This document shows positions 1-7,128 of a DNA stretch of 10,951 nt, piece by piece. Each line of letters begins with the position of its first letter. The stretch's first letter is position 1. Position numbers and translations under genes: made by a program. The stretch lies in contig JACQAJ010000044.1 in NCBI GenBank assembly GCA_016195045.1, positions 1 to 10,951 of the forward strand, written 5' to 3'. Below the pieces are notes generated by a model. It had not been told where the DNA came from, ran no database searches, and saw only the letters and a program-made list of their open reading frames with translations. The stretch is from Candidatus Azambacteria bacterium (lineage in GTDB: Bacteria > Patescibacteriota > Minisyncoccia > GWC2-36-17 > JACQAJ01).

Positions 1-30
1 GTTTCTTTATAAAATCTAGAATAGGCCACA

Positions 31-120
31 AATGGCGACGAATTTATGAAGAATGGCGACGAATTTATTTTATTAATATTCGTTGCAATTCGCGAATGAT
101 ATTCGTTGGTATTCGTGGAT
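31..120. repeat. Short direct repeats and phased ATTCG motifs upstream of rplT
   Basis: A 17-bp word (AATGGCGACGAATTTAT) occurs twice, at 31-47 and 52-68, with a 21-bp period. It is followed by four ATTCG motifs starting at 78, 88, 101 and 111, one of them inside the palindrome ATTCGCGAAT (88-97). The left words contain CGAAT, the complement of the right words, so the tract can fold as an imperfect inverted repeat. It ends about 10 bp before the rplT start. No clear -35/-10 pair or Shine-Dalgarno sequence was seen. It could be an operator, a leader structure, or one of the word-type intergenic palindromes seen elsewhere in the window. Confidence 0.6.
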
Positions 121-130
121 TATATAAAAT

Positions 131-484
131 ATGCCGAGAGTCAAACGGGGCGTTATGGCCCATAAAAAAAGAGAAAAAATCCTGAAGTATGTTAAAGGAT
201 TTAAATGGGGAAGAAAATCAAAAGAACGAGCCGCTAAAGAAGCGCTTCTTCATGCTTGGAGCCATGCCTTTAAAGGAAGAAAGCAAAAGAAGAGAGATTT
301 TCGGGGACTCTGGCAAATCAAGATCAGTGCCGCGACTAAACCATTAGGATTGTCATATAGCAAATTTATCGGCGGTCTTAAAAAATTAAATATCGAACTG
401 GACCGAAAAGTCCTATCTGATCTAGCGGAAAATAATTTAGAAATTTTTACCTCAATTGTTAGTCAAGTAAAATCTAGCAATTAA
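131..484 (+). CDS. rplT: 50S ribosomal protein L20
   Basis: This 117-residue protein has the normal length and full-length pattern of bacterial L20. It starts MPRVKRGV, has a long basic N-terminal helix (residues 1-60), the block KKRDFRGLW near residues 53-61, LSYSKFIGGLKK at about 74-85, and IELDRKVLSDLA at about 88-99. L20 binds 23S rRNA and is needed early in assembly of the large subunit. In many bacteria it follows infC and rpmI and represses its own operon; the upstream genes lie outside the window, so this cannot be checked. No Shine-Dalgarno sequence precedes the ATG, only TATATAAAAT. A word-type inverted repeat follows the stop, about 50 bp downstream, and may end transcription before the RNase J gene. 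Identification is secure. Confidence 0.97.
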   Translation: MPRVKRGVMAHKKREKILKYVKGFKWGRKSKERAAKEALLHAWSHAFKGRKQKKRDFRGLWQIKISAATKPLGLSYSKFIGGLKKLNIELDRKVLSDLAENNLEIFTSIVSQVKSSN

Positions 485-532
485 TTTTTTCGTATTATTG
501 TTGTTAGCAAATCGTAGCCCAAAATAAAATCA

Positions 533-613
533 AAAATTAAATATCAAAAATCAAAATGATAAATCAAAAATATAAAATTATTTTTTGAATTTTGATTTTT
601 AATCTTTAATTTT
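533..613. terminator. AT-rich word-type inverted repeat between rplT and rnj
   Basis: Arms at 533-557 and 589-613 are complementary except for two positions, and are built from repeated words such as ATCAAAAAT and ATTTTTGAT. Extra partial copies of the words lie in the loop, so several alternative pairings exist. Stems this AT-rich are not classical GC-hairpin terminators, but position after rplT and before rnj fits a transcription end or an mRNA 3'-stabilising structure. The terminator function is inference. Confidence 0.5.
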
Positions 614-652
614 ACTACTCTCGAGATCTCTTCAACGGGTTTGAGTCTTAGT

Positions 653-680
653 CGTTAAAAATTAACGTTTATTTTTTCTT
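653..680 (+). terminator. Small hairpin with T-rich tail upstream of rnj
   Basis: CGTTAA (653-658) and TTAACG (662-667) form a perfect 6-bp stem with a 3-nt loop, followed by TTTATTTTTTCTTTT. It has the form of a weak intrinsic terminator or attenuator. It lies about 30 bp before the RNase J start, so it could also reduce read-through into rnj. Only the sequence supports this. Confidence 0.4.
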
Positions 681-710
681 TTGGAAAGTTAAATAAACAA
701 TATAAAAAGT

Positions 711-2627
711 ATGAATGAAGAAAATGTAGTACCAGTTGGAACATCTAGTGTTTCCAAAACCTCATTAAGTGGGGTAGAAAAAAGTCAGGTCGTCAGCCCT
801 ACGAGACAAGCCCAAGGCTCAAGTCATGGCCAAGGTCAAGCTCGAAATCCTAGTCGAAGTCGGAGTCGGGATAAATACGCGCCCCGTCGAACTCGTTTAG
901 GATTTTTGCCACCCAAATCACGGGAGGAAAAATTTACTTCAGCCAATTTCGATCAAACCACCTTGCGAGTCATTCCCATTGGTGGAATGGAAGAGGTGGG
1001 ACGAAATATGTCGGTTTTAGAATATGGACAGGATATTATTATTATCGATATGGGCTTGCAGTTCCCCGAAGAAGATATGCCTGGTATTGATTACATTATT
1101 CCTAATATCGATTATTTAAAAGGCAAAGAAAAAAATATTCGAGGCGTCATTATTACACATGGTCATTTCGATCACATCGGTGCCATTCCTCATCTCATGC
1201 CCAGACTTGGTAATCCACCACTTTATGCGACTAATTTAACTCTGGCTTTAATTAAAAAACGTCAAGAAGAACACGAAGACCGAGTGGCTCCGCTCGATTT
1301 AACTGAAATAACTAAAGATACTAAATTAGAATTGGGTGTTTTTAAAATTGAGTTTTTTGGTGTCAGTCACAATATTCCCGCTTCACTAGGGGTTATTGTT
1401 CGGACTCCAGAAGGGATAATTATCCATACTGGGGATTTTAAACTTGATGATAAATCCGATATTGCTGGGACAACAGAACTCGACAAGTTAGAAGCTTTAA
1501 GTAAAGAAAAACCCCTGCTCTTAATGTCTGATAGTACTAATGCTCGAGAACCTGGTAAACAGCACAGTGAAATGGATATTATGACCGAGCTAGGGGAAAT
1601 TATTAAAAATGCTAAAGGCAGATTGATCTTTGGGACCTTTGCTTCGGTTATTGGTCGAATTAATGAAATTCTTCAGGTCGGCGCTAAGTTAGGTCGAAAA
1701 ATAATTATCGAAGGACGATCAATGAAGACCAATGTCGAGATTGCTAAAGAACTTGGTTTTATTACTGTTCCTAGAGGTGTTTTAATTGGTGTTGAGGAAA
1801 TGAAACATATTCCCAATGAAAAACTTTTAATCCTGGCAACGGGCGCTCAAGGAGAAAGTAATGCGGCTTTAATGAGAATTGCTAATGGCGAGCATCGCTT
1901 TATTGAAGTGGAACCCGGCGATACTTTTGTTTTTTCCTCTTCCGTTGTTCCCGGTAACGAGAGAACGGTTCAGCGACTAACTGATCGACTCTATCGCAAG
2001 GGTGTTGATGTAATCAATTATAAAATGATGGATATTCATGCTGGCGGCCATTGTAAACAAGAAGATCTCAAACGAGTCATCGAAATAGTTAAACCCCAAT
2101 TTTTTATGCCAATTGAAGGTAACCATTCTTTTCTTTGTCTTCATGCTAAAATAGCGAAAAAAGCCGGTTTGACTGATCAACAAATTATTGTCGCTGATAA
2201 TGGGAGTGTCGTTGAATGTAAAGGCGGGGTTTGTAAATTAACTAGAGAAAAAGCTAATAGTGATTATGTTTTTGTTGACGGTCTGGGAGTGGGCGATGTC
2301 AGTAATATTGTTATTCGAGATCGGCAAATGATGGCCGCTGATGGCATGTTTACCATAATTGCTATCTTCGATAATCATACCCGAAAACTTCGAGGCAATC
2401 CTGATCTGATTTCCCGTGGTTTTATTTATATGCGCGAATCAAAAGACTTATTAATGGAAGTTAGAAGGTTAGTCAAGAAAATCGTGGAACGCAGTGTTGG
2501 CAATAATTCTCACGATGATATCAACTGGGTCTATATTAAAGATAATATTCGAGACGAAGTCGGGGAGTTCTTATATCACAAAACTCATCGTCATCCCATG
2601 GTCCTTCCAGTAGTCTTAGAAATCTAG
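711..2627 (+). CDS. rnj: Ribonuclease J (metallo-beta-lactamase/beta-CASP RNase)
   Basis: This 638-residue protein is a member of the RNase J family, which has 5'-3' exonuclease and endonuclease activity and drives mRNA decay and rRNA maturation. Residues 1-75 are a low-complexity basic extension (RSRSRDKYAPRR) absent from the shortest family members. The lactamase domain starts near 84 and holds HGHFDH (150-155), H220 in SHNIP and D242 in HTGDF. The beta-CASP part includes SDSTNA (273-278) and ATGAQGE (376-382). The C-terminal domain runs from about 515 to 638. Two motifs deviate from Bacillus RNase J1: HAGGH (443-447) replaces HxSGH, and PIEGNH (467-472) has Glu where RNase J1 has the metal-ligand His of HGE. 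The start has no Shine-Dalgarno sequence; a purine patch GGAAAG lies 23 nt upstream, too far away. The last codons GAA ATC TAG include the window's recurrent AAATCTAG octamer. Confidence 0.95.
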   Translation: MNEENVVPVGTSSVSKTSLSGVEKSQVVSPTRQAQGSSHGQGQARNPSRSRSRDKYAPRRTRLGFLPPKSREEKFTSANFDQTTLRVIPIGGMEEVGRNMSVLEYGQDIIIIDMGLQFPEEDMPGIDYIIPNIDYLKGKEKNIRGVIITHGHFDHIGAIPHLMPRLGNPPLYATNLTLALIKKRQEEHEDRVAPLDLTEITKDTKLELGVFKIEFFGVSHNIPASLGVIVRTPEGIIIHTGDFKLDDKSDIAGTTELDKLEALSKEKPLLLMSDSTNAREPGKQHSEMDIMTELGEIIKNAKGRLIFGTFASVIGRINEILQVGAKLGRKIIIEGRSMKTNVEIAKELGFITVPRGVLIGVEEMKHIPNEKLLILATGAQGESNAALMRIANGEHRFIEVEPGDTFVFSSSVVPGNERTVQRLTDRLYRKGVDVINYKMMDIHAGGHCKQEDLKRVIEIVKPQFFMPIEGNHSFLCLHAKIAKKAGLTDQQIIVADNGSVVECKGGVCKLTREKANSDYVFVDGLGVGDVSNIVIRDRQMMAADGMFTIIAIFDNHTRKLRGNPDLISRGFIYMRESKDLLMEVRRLVKKIVERSVGNNSHDDINWVYIKDNIRDEVGEFLYHKTHRHPMVLPVVLEI

Positions 2628-2671
2628 CTGTTAGGGAAACAGGTCTATTATTCCAAAAAAAAAGATCCTAC

Positions 2672-2921
2672 ATAAAAGTGTGTCTGGGGTACCGTATCTT
2701 GTCATTGCGAGCCCCCGCTTTGCGGAGGCGTGGCAATCTACATCCCCTGCTTTTTATGTACAAATAGATTGCCACACCTCATGGAGTTTATACTGAATGA
2801 AACGAATATATTCGGTTTGGCCCGTGCGGCACTAATTTTGTCTCTTTATACTTTTTTTGAGAAAAATCTAGACAAACAGGGCGCAATGACAACAAACTAA
2901 AAACGCCAGACACACTTTAAT
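2672..2921. repeat. Nested inverted-repeat element (MITE-like)
   Basis: Three nested inverted repeats share about the same centre. The outer arms (2672-2687 and 2906-2921, with core AAAGTGTGTCTGG) match at 15 of 16 positions. The middle arms, TTGTCATTGCG (2699-2709) and CGCAATGACAA (2882-2892), are perfect. The inner arms (2725-2740 and 2765-2780, GGCGTGGCAATCTA type) match at 15 of 16. The sequence TCATTGCGAG...GTGGCAATCT resembles palindromic repeats known from many bacterial genomes; that comparison is from memory. No open reading frame fits inside. It occupies most of the gap between the convergent rnj and murL genes. A non-autonomous mobile repeat is the best guess. No clear target-site duplication was seen. 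Confidence 0.65.
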
Positions 2922-2950
2922 GAACGGTTCCAAAATACCATAACGTCAAA

Positions 2951-2975
2951 TAAAAAACGCAATCAAGATAATTGC
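2951..2975 (-). terminator. Intrinsic terminator of the murL transcript
   Basis: Read on the - strand, GCAAT and ATTGC (2971-2975 and 2959-2963) form a 5-bp stem with a 7-nt loop, followed directly by G and TTTTTTATTT. It starts about 30 bp after the murL stop. The stem is short, so moderate strength is expected. Confidence 0.55.
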
Positions 2976-3004
2976 TTTAAAAATGTATGTTTTTTATTGA
3001 AAAA

Positions 3005-4324
3005 TTATTTAGGCTCATTGGCGAAGGCCCTTCGTGCTAGCTTATTAAAATTATAGTCTGGTGGAAAATATTCTTCGAAAAGCTGTATCGCCGGTTCACC
3101 GGAATATTCCTGCCTACTTACCGCATAATGCATAGCGAGAATCATTTCTTCAGGTTCACCGACACAATCAAGTGGTTTGAATCCTTCAATACCAAGGATG
3201 CGTCTGAAGAAAGGCAAGAGGCGCTTTTTAGAATAGAGATCGGCACCAAAAATATTAATCATTTCTTTTTTGGGTAGAAATGCCGAGAAGCAGGCAAAAA
3301 GAAATACGCATTTCGGACATCGATTACACCAGTAGTTCTTACGCAACAGAAATTGCTCAAGGCGTGTTAGAAAAAAATAGGTATTACAGCTCGTGAAGTC
3401 GTAAAGATATTGCGGATAACGAACAAAACGCTGAACGATTTCCAGTTCGCTGTATTCCCTTAAGAGCGAATGCGTCGAAATATCGGGTGTGATAAAGGAT
3501 TGAATGTAATCATTGATCAGCTTTTCCGCCTCAGATGATTTGCACCATTGATGATTTATCGATAAACCAAGATAGTTGAGATTGCCAAAATCTGCACTGC
3601 GTTCGTTGGAAAAAATTATTGAATTGTAGCCAAGAAGCTCCGCGAGTAATGTTGCAGTGAAAGTGAAAGTGGAGACCGACGGGTACGCACCCGATATGAT
3701 CGCCTTAATCCACGGATCGCGCTGACGATTAACACTAATAGTTTTCGCGCCGACAAGCTTAGCAATACGCTGGTGAGCGGGCGTTGGGGCAAAGGAAAAA
3801 AAATCGAAGGGTGCACCAGATGCTTTCAATATTTCAGCGGAAAGAATAGAATCTTTGCCGGCACCATTCAAAAGTAATATTCGCTTGGGACGTTCGAATC
3901 GAACTGGCGCCGACGCTATGACAGAATCGTCGTACGGAAACTTAATAAGATTGCGGAAATCTATCTGCATCAGGTAGAAAAATTCTCCGAGCCCATTTAA
4001 ATAAAGCGTCTCCCAAAAGCGCGCTTGCGCCCGGGTGAGCGTAAAACCTTCGATACGAATATTATTTGTCGGAAAGGCTAACCAATAATTAATACCGATC
4101 ATTAAGAGAAGTGCTTGAAGGGTTGATTCTAGCACGGCTTTAGGCACCTTTTCCCATAACTCGGGTTTCACGTCTTTTAAAAAGAGTTGATCAGTAAAAG
4201 TCTTGACTATTCCAAATTTAAATTCAACGTGATAAGTAAAAGTAATTGTTGAATGTTTGGTATCAACTTGGTAGGTACCAAAAGTGAACGACGTTGCCCG
4301 TAGTATTTTCGTAATGTGCCACAT
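3005..4324 (-). CDS. murL: MurL-like UDP-MurNAc-L-Ala-L-Glu epimerase
   Basis: The protein has 439 residues from the ATG at 4324; an in-frame TTG two codons upstream (4330) would give 441. Using the 441 numbering, a PP-loop nucleotide-binding motif NGAGKDS lies at 155-161 and a metal-binding-like WCNRCPKC at 334-341. The N-terminal part (FTFGTYQVD, then ALLLMIGINYWLAFP, then LYLNGLGEFFY) and the overall length fit MurL, which in Xanthomonas converts UDP-MurNAc-L-Ala-L-Glu to the D-Glu form using ATP. This is an alternative to MurI plus MurD for placing D-glutamate in peptidoglycan. The usual partner murD2 is not next to it. Codon use (GCG, CGC, CAG, GTC) looks more GC-rich than in its neighbours, which suggests horizontal acquisition. 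No Shine-Dalgarno sequence precedes either start. Assignment rests on remembered family patterns and could be a related PP-loop protein. Confidence 0.72.
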   Translation of the reverse strand: MWHITKILRATSFTFGTYQVDTKHSTITFTYHVEFKFGIVKTFTDQLFLKDVKPELWEKVPKAVLESTLQALLLMIGINYWLAFPTNNIRIEGFTLTRAQARFWETLYLNGLGEFFYLMQIDFRNLIKFPYDDSVIASAPVRFERPKRILLLNGAGKDSILSAEILKASGAPFDFFSFAPTPAHQRIAKLVGAKTISVNRQRDPWIKAIISGAYPSVSTFTFTATLLAELLGYNSIIFSNERSADFGNLNYLGLSINHQWCKSSEAEKLINDYIQSFITPDISTHSLLREYSELEIVQRFVRYPQYLYDFTSCNTYFFLTRLEQFLLRKNYWCNRCPKCVFLFACFSAFLPKKEMINIFGADLYSKKRLLPFFRRILGIEGFKPLDCVGEPEEMILAMHYAVSRQEYSGEPAIQLFEEYFPPDYNFNKLARRAFANEPK

Positions 4325-4328
4325 ACTC

Positions 4329-4367
4329 AATTAAAAATTAAACCCTATCACCTGGAATTTTTTACTA
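4329..4367. repeat. 39-bp direct repeat, copy A
   Basis: Matches copy B (6895-6933) at 37 of 39 positions, in the same orientation. The shared core is CCCTATCACCTGGAA flanked by T/A runs. On the - strand the repeat ends just before the murL start, and copy B ends 8 bp before the ABC gene start. It overlaps the 3' end of the ATPase remnant at 4348-4485. Confidence 0.85.
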
Positions 4368-4485
4368 AACTTGTCTTACCTGAACGTCGTGGACCGTAGA
4401 TAACTAATACCTTACCTTTTGATACTAAAGAAGTAAGATCATAGGCTCTTTTTATATGATTATCGATATAAAATTGGTATACCAT
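4348..4485 (-). pseudogene. N-terminal remnant of an AAA-type ATPase
   Basis: A 45-codon frame from ATG at 4485 to TGA at 4348 encodes a short N-terminal helix region and then VLVIYGPRRSGKTSLVK. That is a beta strand plus Walker A motif (GPRRSGKT, residues 31-38), matching the start of the P-loop ATPases of the AAA_14/DUF4143 type that are common in Patescibacteria. The frame stops seven residues after the Walker A motif, so nothing downstream (Walker B, C-terminal nuclease-like domain) remains, and it is read as a truncated gene. The truncation point lies inside direct repeat A, so repeat-mediated deletion or insertion probably removed the rest. A functional 45-residue peptide is unlikely. 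Confidence 0.7.
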
Positions 4486-4558
4486 CTACTCATTTTCTGT
4501 CAAATACTGGTATTGGAATAAATCTAGTCGAAAAATCCAACGGCTATTTTAGAAATAC

Positions 4559-6886
4559 CTATTTTTGTAACTCTGTCATATCGACTGACCGCTTACCTAA
4601 TTCTATCAATTCTTTGTCGTGAGAAACGCAGATAATCGTTGTCTCGGGATATTTTTCATTTATCTCAGTGATAATTTTTCTAACTTCCGTCGCCGATTGT
4701 GAATCAAGACTAGCAGTTGGCTCATCAAGTAACATAATTTTTGCTCCTTTAATCAAGGTTCGAGCTACTCCGATTCTTACCCTTTCGCCATCTGAAAAAT
4801 ATTTCACTTCCTCATCAAGTTGGTCATAAAATTTTTCCAAATGTAAATCTTTCAATACTTTTTTTATTTTTTCATCATTTATTTCTTCTTTTGACCAAAG
4901 CAAAAGATTTTCTCGTAAGGTCATTTGATCAAAAATTTGAGGTTTTGAATTGCAATACGACATGGCTGAATATAAAGACCCCTTACCATATTTTTTGATC
5001 TGATCATTTTTCACGCCCCCGATTTCTATCTCTCCACTGTCTGGTTTATATAACCCAACTAAATTTCGTAATAAAGTTGATTTGCCAGCCCCGGAAGTAC
5101 CGAAAATTGTTAAAAATTCTCCTTGTTTAATCTCTAAACTTACTCCACGCAAGATATTCTTATATTTCAAATTTTTGATGGAAATATCGAAGTTTTCTAA
5201 TTGATTTACTGAAATGCGATCCTTTTCTTTTTCACCTTCAGGCAAATCCAGTTTTTCATATTTTCCTAAAATTTCCTCCATTCTTTGTATATCTTGAATA
5301 TAGCGAAAAAATTGATCAAAATAAAGATTTACTAAAGCTTGAACAGACCAATTTAGTTCTCTTGAATACGTTATATTTGCCAAAATGGCCCCACCGGAAA
5401 TCATACCAGCTTCTTGAAGTGCTCCACCGACACCGGCTGCCGTAATAGTTGAAAGATCAAACGGAATCATCCGTTTTAACCGCGCCTTTATTTGTTCAAC
5501 AGATCTTTCTGTTGCTAAGGTATCTATTATGTTCATTCGTTCTTTCACGTGATGCGCAACAGATGATACTTCCGGAGAAGTTTTTACTTCTTCAAAACCA
5601 CTTTTTATAGAAGCGAGGTGCGTTGTGATTTTTTCTCCTTCGCGTTTTTCTTTTTCATACATTGGTCCAACTAAGTTGTTTTGATTTTTTGCCATTTTAT
5701 ACATTATTGGTAAACTTCCCATACTAATCATACCGAGAATTGGATTGATCTTAGTCAAAAAAGCCAGCGACATTCCAATCCCAGCCAAAGTTGGAACAAA
5801 TCTAGAAATAGTGCTTTGTAAAATTTCTTCAATGGCACCCTTACCTCTTTCTAGGACGGTAAAAATTTCCCCCAGAGATTTTTCATGGATAAATTCAAAT
5901 TCTTGAAAAAATAATGAATTAGTTATTCGTTCATTTATTTGATGGTTAATTTCGTTCATTAATTTTGCTGATTCAATGTCTATTTTGACATCTATAATTT
6001 CTGATATTTTATTCAATCCAGAATATTCCAAAAAAACAGCCACATTAAATTTATCTTGAACTATTAAGTTCTGATACAATGAAGGAGCAAAACTTTCTAC
6101 ACCCTTAGACATTAAATAGCCAAGAGAGATTTTGGCTATGGCTCCTTTTTTCTCACCCAATTTATATTCATTCCAAAGACGAGCGATCGTTTCCACAAGA
6201 ATTTTCGGTGAGTAGTTTTCAGATCCATCTTTTTCCGATTTTATTAAATCAACTAAAATTTCGACCTCAATTTTATCTAGCGGATAGCGATTTTGTAAAT
6301 CTTGCACTAATTTAGATTTTTGTTTGGCTGGCTGATTTTTACCACTAGCTTCTGACACTTGACCTTGATAAAATTCAGTAATGTCATTTTCCAATGATTT
6401 CGTGTTCATCACATTACCAACTGAATTAAAGAATAACCAAGCTTGAGCCCGTAACTCTTCAAGATCATTTTCATTGAGACCTGCTTCTTTTTTGCTTTTT
6501 ACTTCGTTAACTAAATTTTCAATCCAATTTTCAATTTTACCAGAAAATTCACTGTTATTAATATCAACAAACTCTCTTTGTGGATGTTCTGCTGATTTTT
6601 TAGTCTTACTATTAAAATCTTGTAAAATTTGATTATACTCTGTTATCAATTCAGAGGTAATCAGTTCTTTTAATAACTTTGTTCTTTCTTGTTCTTTTGT
6701 TGTCAGTTCTTCAGTCTCTAGTTTTTCTTGAATTGATTGACGCAAAGATAACCAGTAATCTTTTAAGATCATTGGTTTTTCTTCAATTTCTTCGTATTCT
6801 CCAGCCGTCAGTGGTTTTGTTCCTACTGCTTTTTTATCTCTCACAACTTCTTCTTTTATTGATTCAAAAAAGGAGCTTTCTTTCAT
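4559..6886 (-). CDS. ABC exporter-like protein with long N-terminal extension
   Basis: This 775-residue protein ends in a complete ABC ATPase domain (about 565-775): Walker A GTSGAGKST (596-604), signature FSDGE (697-701, LSGGQ variant), Walker B IMLLDEP (717-723), D-loop SLD (726-728) and H-loop H756. In the Q-loop, SYCNSKPQIF (643-652), the usual Gln position appears to be Ser647 and a Gln lies three residues later. Residues about 240-560 follow an ABC-exporter transmembrane domain, with a coupling-helix-like stretch HEKSLGEIFTVLERG (334-348), but only about 363-398 and 480-505 look membrane-spanning. Residues 1-240 are charged and helical, with no recognised domain. No signal peptide and no Shine-Dalgarno sequence are seen. 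Substrate unknown; a half-transporter that dimerises is likely, but a largely soluble role cannot be excluded. Confidence 0.85.
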   Translation of the reverse strand: MKESSFFESIKEEVVRDKKAVGTKPLTAGEYEEIEEKPMILKDYWLSLRQSIQEKLETEELTTKEQERTKLLKELITSELITEYNQILQDFNSKTKKSAEHPQREFVDINNSEFSGKIENWIENLVNEVKSKKEAGLNENDLEELRAQAWLFFNSVGNVMNTKSLENDITEFYQGQVSEASGKNQPAKQKSKLVQDLQNRYPLDKIEVEILVDLIKSEKDGSENYSPKILVETIARLWNEYKLGEKKGAIAKISLGYLMSKGVESFAPSLYQNLIVQDKFNVAVFLEYSGLNKISEIIDVKIDIESAKLMNEINHQINERITNSLFFQEFEFIHEKSLGEIFTVLERGKGAIEEILQSTISRFVPTLAGIGMSLAFLTKINPILGMISMGSLPIMYKMAKNQNNLVGPMYEKEKREGEKITTHLASIKSGFEEVKTSPEVSSVAHHVKERMNIIDTLATERSVEQIKARLKRMIPFDLSTITAAGVGGALQEAGMISGGAILANITYSRELNWSVQALVNLYFDQFFRYIQDIQRMEEILGKYEKLDLPEGEKEKDRISVNQLENFDISIKNLKYKNILRGVSLEIKQGEFLTIFGTSGAGKSTLLRNLVGLYKPDSGEIEIGGVKNDQIKKYGKGSLYSAMSYCNSKPQIFDQMTLRENLLLWSKEEINDEKIKKVLKDLHLEKFYDQLDEEVKYFSDGERVRIGVARTLIKGAKIMLLDEPTASLDSQSATEVRKIITEINEKYPETTIICVSHDKELIELGKRSVDMTELQK

Positions 6887-6894
6887 ATTTATTT

Positions 6895-6933
6895 AATTAA
6901 AAATCTAACCCTATCACCTGGAATTTTTTACTA
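6895..6933. repeat. 39-bp direct repeat, copy B
   Basis: Same orientation as copy A (4329-4367), with two mismatches in 39. It lies between the ABC gene start and tRNA-Ala. Together the copies bracket about 2.5 kb holding the ABC gene and the ATPase remnant, as expected for a cassette that arrived or could leave by recombination between direct repeats. Alternatively it is a shared leader or promoter segment of the two genes. Confidence 0.85.
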
Positions 6934-6951
6934 GATTTTATAAAAATTTTG

Positions 6952-7022
6952 TGGACCTATGGGGAATCGGACCCCAAACCCAACCATGCCATGGTCGTGT
7001 ATTACCATTATACTATAGGCCC
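6952..7022 (-). tRNA. tRNA-Ala (anticodon GGC)
   Basis: The - strand folds as a cloverleaf. Acceptor GGGCCTA pairs with TAGGTCC, including the G3-U70 wobble that alanyl-tRNA synthetase recognises. The D stem is GTAT/ATAC. The anticodon stem is CGACC/GGTTG with loop ATGGCAT, giving anticodon GGC at 6988-6990. The T stem is TGGGG/CCCCA. The discriminator is A73. No CCA end is encoded (the sequence continues CAA). The T loop is TCCGATT, so position 55 is C rather than the near-universal U. Confidence 0.92.
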
Positions 7023-7033
7023 TTAACATAAAT

Positions 7034-7124
7034 GAAAAACTAAAAGTTAAAAACTAAAAGTTAAGAATTGAATTTCCAAATTTTTTGTTATTCGTTATTT
7101 GTTTTTAGTTTTTCGTTTTTAACT
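7034..7124. repeat. Word-type inverted repeat between the two tRNA genes
   Basis: The left arm repeats the word AAACTAAAAGTTAA; the right arm carries complements such as TTTTTAGTTTTTC and GTTTTTAACT. The pairs 7034-7046 with 7102-7114 (12 of 13) and 7045-7054 with 7115-7124 are mutually exclusive in part, so alternative folds exist. It separates tRNA-Ala and tRNA-Arg and could end transcription or separate precursors. Confidence 0.5.
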
Positions 7125-7128
7125 TATG

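Noticed and set aside
1977..2183. A 68-codon - strand frame opposite rnj
   Set aside because: It overlaps the conserved catalytic part of RNase J and has no independent support.
3616..3816. A 66-codon - strand frame inside murL in another frame
   Set aside because: Arg/Leu/Ser-rich translation typical of a shadow frame, fully inside a better-supported gene.
6679..6900. A Leu/Phe-rich 73-codon + strand frame that looks like a membrane peptide
   Set aside because: It is the antisense of the Lys/Glu-rich N-terminus of the ABC protein, which produces such hydrophobic shadows.
7034..7124. CRISPR-like short repeats
   Set aside because: Repeats are adjacent words of 8-14 nt in inverted arrangement, with no regular spacers and no cas genes.
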